This document shows positions 8,916 through 16,848 of a DNA stretch of 64,000 nt, piece after piece. Position 1 is the first letter of the stretch. The number at the start of each line of letters is the position of its first letter. A program made the translations under genes and the position numbers. The DNA is from Bacteroidales bacterium. Lineage in GTDB: Bacteria; Bacteroidota; Bacteroidia; Bacteroidales; UBA932. The notes beneath the pieces were generated by a model. The model saw nothing but the letters and a program-made list of their open reading frames with translations. It was not told where the DNA came from and searched no databases. Location of the stretch: the NCBI GenBank assembly GCA_017548985.1, contig JAFYYW010000025.1, forward strand, positions 18,193-82,192, in the 5' to 3' direction.

Positions 8916-9425
8916 TTATTTGGTTATTAGATATTTCTTTACAGCCTCACGTACCGCTTCCCCACGAAGATCCCTTTCCAAGATTGTCCCGTCCGGTCCA
9001 ATCAAGATGATATAGGGAATATAGTCGAAACCATAAGCCTCCGGGACTGATTCGGGAACCTCGAGAATCTGTTTCCAAGGAATCTTGAACTCATCCACGG
9101 CTTCCAACGTGTTCTTGACCTTATCGTAGACAGGGGCTCCGACGATGTCGAATTTATCTCCTTTAAACTCGTACCATATATCTTTCAGATGAGGAATCTC
9201 CTCCCGGCAAGGTCCGCACCAGGATGCCCAGAAATCGACAAGGATATATTTGCCTTTCCCGACATAATCAGATAGCTTGACCGGATTCCCGTCCGGCTGG
9301 ACCACCTCGAAATCAATGTATTTATCACCCTCTTTAAGTCCGGTGTTATTCTGCCCGGCCGCCAGAAGACAGCACGAGACCGCGACAAGAACGGTCAAAA
9401 ATTTTTTCAAGTCCATGTCTCTCAT
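8916..9425 (-). CDS. TlpA/ResA-like thioredoxin-fold oxidoreductase, exported
   Basis: The product has about 169 residues, with a hydrophobic signal segment, then an AhpC/TSA-type thioredoxin domain. The domain shows VDFWASWCGPCREEIP (CxxC active site) and a cis-proline context DYIPYIILIGPDG. The family performs thiol-disulfide exchange in the periplasm. The upstream TTG at 9437 is less likely as the start than ATG at 9425, with ATG at 9416 also possible; both give a good signal peptide. The gene lies 13 bp after the MBOAT gene and 2 bp before the phosphoesterase. Its closest relative in the window is the C-terminal domain of the protein at 57358-58416. Confidence 0.88.
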   Translation of the reverse strand: MRDMDLKKFLTVLVAVSCCLLAAGQNNTGLKEGDKYIDFEVVQPDGNPVKLSDYVGKGKYILVDFWASWCGPCREEIPHLKDIWYEFKGDKFDIVGAPVYDKVKNTLEAVDEFKIPWKQILEVPESVPEAYGFDYIPYIILIGPDGTILERDLRGEAVREAVKKYLITK

Positions 9426-9450
9426 TATATTCCGCAATATACGAAATACT

Positions 9451-11367
9451 TTAGAATTGGAAGTAAATGAAGCTTTGGAGATCGGCCGTGATGAACTGGC
9501 ATATTATAAAGACAGCGACGGCACACGCCAGAACCATCAGGGCCAGAGGCATTTTTGCGAACCAGATGCGATAACGTCTCTTGAAATTGTCAGGCAGCCA
9601 ATGAATAATCATACCGACAATGAAAACGATGATGATGCTCCTGTGCTGCCAGGCCATCTGTGGCACCAGAGACCAATCCCATGATCCGCCGATCTGGTTA
9701 ACCATATTCTTGGCCGTGTTCCAAGCCTTCTCATTCGCTTCCGCAGGATCAAGGTTGGATCCGCTACGGAAGAAAAGCCTGGTGAAGGTGATGAATATGA
9801 ATGTCATCAGCACCGCCCAGGACCCGCTTATCCAATTGATGAACTTGCCCTTACGGCACTTGTGAAACAGCATCCCGACAATCGCTCCGGCGAGGATGAT
9901 TATTGTCCACCAGAAGAAAAGGTTGAACACCGGGGCTCCGAAAAAGTGTCTCAAAACTCCGAAAACGGCGACTATCAGACCGATTACCACGACCTTGAAA
10001 TAAGCGTTGCAACTAGCCCAGAAGCGGTAAATCAGCATCCCGAGACCATTGAGGCCACCCCAGATCATAAAATTCCAACTCGCCCCGTGCCAAAGTCCTC
10101 CGAGGAGCATGGTGTCCATCCTGTTGATGTCGGAGATCAGCTCTTTGCGCCAGTTCTTCTTGAATGTGATCAGTAAAGCGATCACCACCGTCAAGACCAG
10201 CACGCTGCCAAAGACCCACCAGCTGCCTGCAAGGGCGGAAGCCAGGAAGGCTATACCGAGAATGATGGCATAAGAGCCGAACGTGCCGTTACGGTTGCCT
10301 CCAAGAGGAATATACAGATAATCCTGGAGCCATTTGGAGAGTGATATATGCCATCTTTTCCAGAACTCTCCGGCGTTCTTCGCCTTATATGGGGAATTGA
10401 AGTTCTTGGGAAGGTAGAAACCCATCAGCATGGCCACGCCCGTAGCGATATCGGTGTAGCCGGAGAAGTCGGCGTAAACCTGGAGAGAATATCCGAACAA
10501 GGCTGTCAGGTTCTCGAAACCGGTGTACAGCAACGGGTTCTCGAATACCCTGTCACAGAAGTTGACAGCAAGGTAGTCGCTGAGAACCAGCTTCTTGGCG
10601 AGACCGTTCAGGATCCAGAAAACAGCGAAGCCGAATTGGGTGCGGCCAAGAAAGAAGGGTTTCCTGAGTTGCGGTATAAACTCTTTTGCCCTGACTATGG
10701 GGCCGGCGACAAGTTGTGGGAAAAAACTGAGGTAGAATCCGAAATCCAGGAAGTTCCGCACCGGCTCGATGCCGTATTTATGCTTTGAAGGTTTAGGCTG
10801 CTCTGACACCACAGCAGCGGAGACACCACGCGAGACGTCCACCACGTAACTGATAGCCTGGAAAATAAAGAAAGAGATGCCGACGGGGAGGAAGATGGAG
10901 TCTACGCTGAAAGCCTGGGAGCCGACCACTGAATTGCCGAAAGTGGCTATCCAATCCTTGACCACGAAAGAGGTCCCGAACAAGTTGTTGACCACATCCG
11001 TGATGAAGTAAGCGTACTTGTAATAGCATAGCAGAGAAAGGTCCACCACGACGCTTGTGACAACCACAGCGTTTCTCCAGAACGCTCTCTTGCAATGAGG
11101 CAGCAAACGTCCGGCGAAATAGTTATAGACTATCGTGAAGCCCAGGAGCATCAGGAATAACCCGCTGGTCTTGTAATAGAAGAACAAACTGACGAAGAAC
11201 AGGAAAGCGTTCCTCATCAACACTTTATTCTTGAAGAAACTCAAAAAGGCCAGGACAATGGCGAAGAAGGCCCAGAAGTAGAACTGGGTGAACAGCAGGG
11301 GGTGGGCCTGATCAAAGGAGAACAGGTCCCTCAGAAACTGTAGCGAAACCTCTCTCAAGCCATCCAT
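9451..11367 (-). CDS. MBOAT family membrane O-acyltransferase (AlgI/PatA-like)
   Basis: This 638-residue polytopic membrane protein has roughly a dozen hydrophobic segments. The MBOAT signature runs through SFFIFQAISYVVDVSRG, FFPQLVAGPIVRAKEFIPQL and NFNSPYKAKNAGEFWKRWHI, with the conserved catalytic histidine region near LGGLWHGASWNFMIWGG. Such proteins move acyl groups, often acetyl, across the membrane to extracytoplasmic polysaccharides or peptidoglycan, usually with an SGNH partner. Two SGNH genes lie directly upstream, one overlapping by 13 bp. The acceptor polymer is not identifiable here. Confidence 0.93.
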   Translation of the reverse strand: MDGLREVSLQFLRDLFSFDQAHPLLFTQFYFWAFFAIVLAFLSFFKNKVLMRNAFLFFVSLFFYYKTSGLFLMLLGFTIVYNYFAGRLLPHCKRAFWRNAVVVTSVVVDLSLLCYYKYAYFITDVVNNLFGTSFVVKDWIATFGNSVVGSQAFSVDSIFLPVGISFFIFQAISYVVDVSRGVSAAVVSEQPKPSKHKYGIEPVRNFLDFGFYLSFFPQLVAGPIVRAKEFIPQLRKPFFLGRTQFGFAVFWILNGLAKKLVLSDYLAVNFCDRVFENPLLYTGFENLTALFGYSLQVYADFSGYTDIATGVAMLMGFYLPKNFNSPYKAKNAGEFWKRWHISLSKWLQDYLYIPLGGNRNGTFGSYAIILGIAFLASALAGSWWVFGSVLVLTVVIALLITFKKNWRKELISDINRMDTMLLGGLWHGASWNFMIWGGLNGLGMLIYRFWASCNAYFKVVVIGLIVAVFGVLRHFFGAPVFNLFFWWTIIILAGAIVGMLFHKCRKGKFINWISGSWAVLMTFIFITFTRLFFRSGSNLDPAEANEKAWNTAKNMVNQIGGSWDWSLVPQMAWQHRSIIIVFIVGMIIHWLPDNFKRRYRIWFAKMPLALMVLACAVAVFIICQFITADLQSFIYFQF

Positions 11368-12617
11368 GGTTTTCTCCTCAAGTGTTCTATATATTTAACC
11401 ATCAGGGCATTATAAAGCAAATCCCCCAAGATCACATATCCCTCGTCCGTGAAATGTATCTTATCTCGTTTGGCCAGCCCGGCCTCTTCCCATTTTTTCA
11501 TGGACTCCAAGCCACCCATAATGTCGAACATGTCCCAGTATCCGCCTCCGCACTCACAGCAAAGCCTGAAAAACGCCTCCTGGGCCTCCAGACCGTTACG
11601 GTTTACCGAGTAAACCCTCCTTCGGACCCGTTTGTAGGTGTCATTATTGCTTACAAAAAGCAGGGCGCAATCGGGATTGACCGCCCTGACCTTAGAAATC
11701 AAAACCTTATAACGGGAGATGAACTCATCCAGGGAGAAATTCTTACCGGACGCGTCATTGACACCAATGGCGAATATCACCATGTCAGGATTCACCATCC
11801 TGAGGTCCCTCTCGAAATCCTCACAACGAAGATAAGAAGGAACCGCGGCACCATTAACCCCTATTCCAGTCACGGAAATACCATGCGTGGGATTGTCGAG
11901 ATATATTCCTGTCAAAGTTAATGTCCCCTCAGTTCCGGCCACCACCACCTTGACAGAATCCTGGGCTTCAGGAAGCATGAAAGACCAACATGAGGCATCT
12001 TCCCGCCAACTCCCGCGCAGAGAGTCTCCATAATTAGTGACAACCATCGGAAACCGGTCTCCATCAGATGAATACCCCAAAATATTCAATCTGTCGAAAA
12101 GGAACTCAGGCTCGTCTATGGCGGCATTCCTGGCTTTGAGGACTATCCTCACGGATGCTATCGAATCACTTGTGGATACAGCCATGCCGGTCAACCCGAG
12201 TCTCCTTGGAAGGTCACGGGTGGTGTTCTTTGTGACCTCCCACTCCCCTTCGTATCTGGAACGGTAACTGCTCGGAGTATTGGTCTTCGCGGCAGTGAAC
12301 GGAAAAACCATTCCCCTCCCGCCATCCTTGGCGCCAAGAGAAAGGAGATCATTACGGAATTGACGGGTAAAAGTGCCTCCCTGCACATGTGAGCCGCCGA
12401 TATGCATTATCTTGAAATCGCCTGTGCCCGTTAGCAAGGCGGCGTCCATCTTGGCGAACGCCTTCTCAAAAGCGGAACTGTCCCCTAAGAAGACTATCTT
12501 GTTCCGGTCGAAGTGGGCGAAATCCAGTTCGGGAATATCTTTCCTGACCTTCTGGCCGAAAAGACCGGAAGGAATCAGCAGCAAGACCGCCAATGAATAT
12601 GCCGCCAACTTCCTCAT
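11355..12617 (-). CDS. Exported SGNH/GDSL-like hydrolase or acyltransferase partner of MBOAT
   Basis: The protein has 420 residues with a Sec signal peptide (MRKLAAYSLAVLLLIPSGLFG). SGNH blocks are visible: block I as MHIGGSHVQGG (Gly-Gly-Ser instead of Gly-Asp-Ser), block III as FAIGVNDASG, and block V as DKIHFTDEGY with the DxxH dyad. In AlgX/AlgJ and PatB-type systems such a periplasmic SGNH protein completes acyl transfer delivered by the MBOAT protein. The start overlaps the preceding SGNH gene in an ATGA, and the stop lies 13 bp inside the MBOAT gene, so translational coupling is likely. Confidence 0.85.
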   Translation of the reverse strand: MRKLAAYSLAVLLLIPSGLFGQKVRKDIPELDFAHFDRNKIVFLGDSSAFEKAFAKMDAALLTGTGDFKIMHIGGSHVQGGTFTRQFRNDLLSLGAKDGGRGMVFPFTAAKTNTPSSYRSRYEGEWEVTKNTTRDLPRRLGLTGMAVSTSDSIASVRIVLKARNAAIDEPEFLFDRLNILGYSSDGDRFPMVVTNYGDSLRGSWREDASCWSFMLPEAQDSVKVVVAGTEGTLTLTGIYLDNPTHGISVTGIGVNGAAVPSYLRCEDFERDLRMVNPDMVIFAIGVNDASGKNFSLDEFISRYKVLISKVRAVNPDCALLFVSNNDTYKRVRRRVYSVNRNGLEAQEAFFRLCCECGGGYWDMFDIMGGLESMKKWEEAGLAKRDKIHFTDEGYVILGDLLYNALMVKYIEHLRRKPWMA

Positions 12618-14089
12618 AAAGTGTCTTTCTTAATGGAAAGGGTGTCAAGATATTCTTTGACGGCATCTTCCGGAAGAGAGAGGCGAAGGCGGCGGAAGTC
12701 GTCGTATAGCAAAAGAGACTTGGCCAGGGCGCTTCCCACCTCGGCCGCTCCCTTGGTCGTGAAATGAATATAGTCCGGTCCGGCGAGCTGGGGGCTATGG
12801 TTAACCCATTCCTTCATCGATCCGACGCCTCCCATCATGTTGAAAGTGTCCCAGTAGGCTATGCCGTTTTTAAGGCAATGCGTTTTCAACGAGTCGTTGA
12901 GTTCGGGGAGCAAGGGCCAGGTCACCAGGCTGCCGTTAACACTCTTGCTCATATCGGCCGGACCGACAAACAGCAGTTTGGCCCAAGGAGCCACGTTTTT
13001 GAAGAAAGCGAATTGCTTCTCCAGTTTGTCCATATAGATGGAAATCGCTTTCTTTGAACCGATTCCAGGCATGGCGTTACCTCCGAACTGGAGTATAATG
13101 AGTCGGGTATCTGTCTTCTCATACGATTCCCGCAAAGAAGACGAATCTATACCGGACAAGATTGTTCCGGAACAGCCGCGCATAGCCACGTTATCGACTG
13201 TCACACCGGAGCCTCCGTCCAACATGATACCGTAGATCTCCGCCGTTCCGCTGAGGCTCAATGTCCCGCCTTTGACGCTGACAGGGAGATCCCAAGACAC
13301 CACAGATACCCCATTGACGGAAGAATCCACAGATTCTGTCATCAGTGCCAGAGTGTCACATTTAAGACTCATCTTCAGCCCGGGGGCGCTATGTCCGAAC
13401 AAGACGGAAACCTTGGATATACCCCTGACCCTATCCTGCGCGTACCGGTTCTCGGCTCTCCGGAAATTGAACCTGGCATCGCCGGTCAGGACGGCGTAAC
13501 GGGTCAAAGGACCATAGCGATGGGTCGAAGACCATCTTGACAGGGTGTCGGAGACCAAGGCATATCTGATAAGGCTTCCAGTTGTGTTCTGGCTGACTGA
13601 GACCGAAGACATCGGCTTCAAGATAGGCACCATTCCGGGACCTGACCCGCCGAAACGATCCTGAAGCATTTGGCGGAGCATGGAAGATATCCTGTCCATC
13701 TCCAGCTGGGAGTCTCCGTAATGGACGATCCTGGCCAGTTGCCCGGATGCGGCAGCTGTGTCAAGTCCGGCGAATAAAGAGTCGAAAAAAGTGTAGTCAT
13801 CTCCGGGGAGGTGAATCCGGTTCGGATTGGAAGTAAGATATTCCTTGTAGAAATCGAGGGTGTCCTCTTGTTCCCTGACCATCTCGTAACTCTGTCGCAC
13901 AGCCTGGAGGACAGAGTCCACATCAACAGCCTGATCCCCATTACGCAAATCTTCCAATGCGGCCTCATAAGACGGGAATCGCAATTTGACTCCGCCTACA
14001 TCGACCCCCTCCGCCGGGAAGAAATACCAGCAGGCGAACATCAGCGCGAAAACCGCGATGAAGAACAAGAATATCTTATAAATCTTCAT
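12614..14089 (-). CDS. Second SGNH-fold protein of the O-acylation operon
   Basis: The 491-residue protein has an N-terminal membrane anchor or signal (FLFFIAVFALMFACWYF). Block I is intact (IVHYGDSQLEMDR), block III is ILQFGGNAMPG, and block V is GPDYIHFTTKG. A beta-rich region between blocks I and III (about 180-320) resembles the carbohydrate-binding insert of such enzymes, though this is only a compositional impression. It is the first gene of a probable six-gene transcript. It shares architecture with the downstream SGNH protein, so the pair may act on the same polymer as acyltransferase and esterase or as donor relay (inference). Confidence 0.82.
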   Translation of the reverse strand: MKIYKIFLFFIAVFALMFACWYFFPAEGVDVGGVKLRFPSYEAALEDLRNGDQAVDVDSVLQAVRQSYEMVREQEDTLDFYKEYLTSNPNRIHLPGDDYTFFDSLFAGLDTAAASGQLARIVHYGDSQLEMDRISSMLRQMLQDRFGGSGPGMVPILKPMSSVSVSQNTTGSLIRYALVSDTLSRWSSTHRYGPLTRYAVLTGDARFNFRRAENRYAQDRVRGISKVSVLFGHSAPGLKMSLKCDTLALMTESVDSSVNGVSVVSWDLPVSVKGGTLSLSGTAEIYGIMLDGGSGVTVDNVAMRGCSGTILSGIDSSSLRESYEKTDTRLIILQFGGNAMPGIGSKKAISIYMDKLEKQFAFFKNVAPWAKLLFVGPADMSKSVNGSLVTWPLLPELNDSLKTHCLKNGIAYWDTFNMMGGVGSMKEWVNHSPQLAGPDYIHFTTKGAAEVGSALAKSLLLYDDFRRLRLSLPEDAVKEYLDTLSIKKDTL

Positions 14090-14125
14090 ATGTTTGAAAA
14101 AGCGGCGTCAAAGTTACAAATTTAT

Positions 14126-14133
14126 TATCTTTG
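14126..14133 (+). promoter_or_regulatory. Promoter -7 element for the transglutaminase-like lipoprotein gene
   Basis: The sequence TATCTTTG matches TAnnTTTG, 23 bp before the ATG at 14157. It supports that ATG rather than the earlier in-frame TTG at 14094, which would lie upstream of the transcript start. Confidence 0.6.
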
Positions 14134-14156
14134 TGAGATTGACAATATATTTGAAT

Positions 14157-16682
14157 ATGAGAAAATATATTCCTATCCTCCTCTCTCTCGTGATTTTATC
14201 ATCTTGCGAAGTTCGGCATCTGATAAACGATCCCGGCTACCGTCACCAGATGGAGAAGGATCTTCAAGAGCGTCTTGACGGCCCCGGCAACCTCGGGGAT
14301 TTCTACAAAGTCGATGACCTGATCATCACGACCGCCGAGAAAGAGGCCCTCCAGTTCCTCTACGCGTATATGCCTCTGGCTGATTTCACTGATTACACGA
14401 CAGACTACTATTTGAAGAATGTCCAGTCGTCCCTCGCGACCCGTGACGAGATGGGTTGGAATGTGCCGGATCGGGAATTCAGGCATTTCGTCCTGCCGAT
14501 AAGGGTCAACAACGAGGATCTGGACAGCTCAAGGGTGGTTTTCGCCAAGGAGATAAAGCCCCGCATCCAAGGAATGGCCATGAAGGACGCCATCCTCGAG
14601 GTCAACCACTGGTGCCATGAGAAACTGACTTACAAACCTTCCGACGCCAGGACATTATCTCCCCTCTCAAGCGCCAGAAGCAGCCTGGGACGATGCGGAG
14701 AAGAGTCAACCTTCACCGTGGCGGCCCTCCGCTCGGTAGGTATTCCCGCCCGTCAGGTCTACACTCCAAGGTGGGCCCACTCTGATGACAACCACGCATG
14801 GGTCGAGGCCTGGGCCGATGGGGAATGGTATTTCATGGGCGCCTGCGAGCCGGAGGCCGTCCTCAACTTGGGATGGTTTAACGCTCCCGCCAGCCGGGGC
14901 ATGTTGATGCACACCAGGGTCTTCGGACGCTATGACGGTCCTGAGGAGAAGGTTATGGAAGGATCCAACTTCACGGAGATAAATCTGATAGACAACTACG
15001 CCAAGACAGCGAGGGTGGATTTTGTCGTCAAGAATGAGGATGGAACTCCTGTCGACAGCGCTCTTGTCGACTTCGGCATCTACAACTACGCCGAGTTCTA
15101 CCCCGCTCTCGCCAAATACACGGATAAAGAAGGCAAGACTTTCTTGACCGCAGGCAAGGGAGACATGCTCGCATGGGCGTCGAAGGATGGGATGTACGGA
15201 TATTCAAAAGTCTCGTTCGGGAAAGACTCCCTGGTCACCGTCGTGATCACCAAGAACCATCCCGCGGAGTCGGTCAGCATGATGATAGTCCCTCCTCCGG
15301 AGAGCGCCAATATTCCCGAGGTCACTCCTGAGCAGAAAAAAGCCAATGAGATCCGCACCGCCCAGGAGGATCTTATACGTAAGACCTACATGGCCACCTT
15401 CGCCAAGGATGACGGCACTCCCGCCGGAAAATTCATTTCAAAAGCCGCGGGAAACCATGAGGTGATCGAGGGTTTCCTCGCCGCCCATCCGGACCAGAGG
15501 GCGCTTGACCTCCTGGCCTCCCTCTCCGACAAGGATATGATTGATGTGACAAGGGAAATCCTCGAAGACAGTTATCAATCAGAAGGTTCCATTCTTTGTC
15601 CCAGAGTCGCCAACGAGTTCCTGACACCATACAAGAGTTTCTTCAAGAATGCTCTTAGCGCCGAAGAACAGGCCAGCCTGTCCAATCCGGCGAACCTCAT
15701 CAAATGGACGAAGGACAACATAAACCTCGTCAACGACACTAAGGCCTGGAGGATAACCATGTCTCCGATAGGTGTGTTCAAATCCAGACTCGCGGATATC
15801 AAATCCAGGGAAATATTCTTTGTTTCCATGGCAAGGACCCTTGGCATTGACGCCAGGAAGGATCCCGTGACAGGTAAGGTCCAGTACTCTTCTGTCCCGG
15901 GGACATGGATTGATGTGGATTTCGAGTCAGCCAAGGAAACTGTAACCCCGACCGGAAACCTGGTTCTTAATTATGTGCCTACCGCTACGCTCGCCAACCC
16001 GGGATATTACAGCAACTTCACCATTAGCAAGATCAATAACGGCCGGACCAGCCTTCTGACATTTGATGAGGGCCAGGTCGACATGGGCGGCGGGGTCAGC
16101 TGGGCCAACGTGTTCAAGAAAGGAGCCAGCCTCGACACCGGTGAATATGTCCTCGTGAGCGGCAACCGCCTTTCCGACGGAAGCGTGCCCGTGACTCTCA
16201 AGAAGTTCTCAATCGAGGAAGGTCAGACCACAACTGTTGATCTTATCATAGATATCCCGGACAACAAATTGAGCGTCATCGGAGAATTTGATTCTGAGAC
16301 ACGGTATTGGAAGACAGCCGGCTCCGATCCGGTTTCAATTCTGTCATCAACTGGCCGCGGAGTTTATGTCATCGGGTTCCTGACACCTCGTCACGAGCCG
16401 TCTGTCCATGCCGTCAATGACATCATAGCCGCCAAGGAAGGGCTTGAGAAATGGGGCCGCCCGATCATGCTCCTCACTTCGGAGGAAGGTTTTGACTGGC
16501 TCAAGGAATATTCTTCCCGACTTCCTTCAAATGTCCAGTTAGGAATAGCGTCCAAGGAGATGCTGGAAGGCACAATGCCCAGAGTGATGATCGCCGACAC
16601 TTTCAACCGGGTGTTTTTCAAGACAGAAGGGTATACAATAGGCCTCGGAGACCAGTTGCTTGGCGCTTTGGCCAAACTCTAA
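14157..16682 (+). CDS. Transglutaminase-like domain lipoprotein with thioredoxin-like C-terminus
   Basis: The product has about 841 residues. The start at 14157 gives the lipoprotein signal MRKYIPILLSLVILSSC. A transglutaminase-like cysteine-protease fold follows, with the catalytic Cys in LGRCGEESTFTVAALRSVGI and the His in DNHAWVEAWADGEWYFMGAC. Downstream lie a beta-sandwich segment, a helical region and a C-terminal stretch (YVIGFLTPRHEP...IMLLTSEEGF) that resembles a degraded thioredoxin-like fold without CxxC. Members of this family in Bacteroidota are cell-surface or periplasmic proteins thought to act on peptides or glycopeptides; the substrate is unknown. It stands alone between divergent and unrelated genes. 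Confidence 0.82.
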   Translation: MRKYIPILLSLVILSSCEVRHLINDPGYRHQMEKDLQERLDGPGNLGDFYKVDDLIITTAEKEALQFLYAYMPLADFTDYTTDYYLKNVQSSLATRDEMGWNVPDREFRHFVLPIRVNNEDLDSSRVVFAKEIKPRIQGMAMKDAILEVNHWCHEKLTYKPSDARTLSPLSSARSSLGRCGEESTFTVAALRSVGIPARQVYTPRWAHSDDNHAWVEAWADGEWYFMGACEPEAVLNLGWFNAPASRGMLMHTRVFGRYDGPEEKVMEGSNFTEINLIDNYAKTARVDFVVKNEDGTPVDSALVDFGIYNYAEFYPALAKYTDKEGKTFLTAGKGDMLAWASKDGMYGYSKVSFGKDSLVTVVITKNHPAESVSMMIVPPPESANIPEVTPEQKKANEIRTAQEDLIRKTYMATFAKDDGTPAGKFISKAAGNHEVIEGFLAAHPDQRALDLLASLSDKDMIDVTREILEDSYQSEGSILCPRVANEFLTPYKSFFKNALSAEEQASLSNPANLIKWTKDNINLVNDTKAWRITMSPIGVFKSRLADIKSREIFFVSMARTLGIDARKDPVTGKVQYSSVPGTWIDVDFESAKETVTPTGNLVLNYVPTATLANPGYYSNFTISKINNGRTSLLTFDEGQVDMGGGVSWANVFKKGASLDTGEYVLVSGNRLSDGSVPVTLKKFSIEEGQTTTVDLIIDIPDNKLSVIGEFDSETRYWKTAGSDPVSILSSTGRGVYVIGFLTPRHEPSVHAVNDIIAAKEGLEKWGRPIMLLTSEEGFDWLKEYSSRLPSNVQLGIASKEMLEGTMPRVMIADTFNRVFFKTEGYTIGLGDQLLGALAKL

Positions 16683-16773
16683 CAGATCAATTATTCGATT
16701 ATTAAAAGGATTAATCTCGTAATCAAAAGGGAGAATTCACTTTGATTTTTTTCTTTTGTTTCGATTTTTTTCC

Positions 16774-16781
16774 TTACTTTG
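16774..16781 (+). promoter_or_regulatory. Probable promoter -7 element of the SusC/SusD locus in a 166-bp leader
   Basis: TTACTTTG resembles TAnnTTTG with one mismatch (second base T) and lies 67 bp before the susC ATG. The 166-bp gap (16683-16848) is otherwise AT-rich, with a long T-rich run (16741-16780) and no convincing hairpin, small gene or -33 element at 19-21 nt. No regulator gene adjoins the locus. Confidence 0.4.
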
Positions 16782-16848
16782 CGCTTATTATATATAAAAC
16801 GATTTATAGTAGCCACAAAACCACTTCTATATTTTATTATCCAATCTT

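Noticed and set aside
14094..14156. Upstream TTG start for the transglutaminase-like gene
   Set aside because: It lies before a TATCTTTG promoter element and would bury the lipoprotein signal behind 21 residues.
16683..16848. Riboswitch or small RNA in the susC leader
   Set aside because: Only weak AT-rich pairing was seen, with no stable hairpin or known motif.
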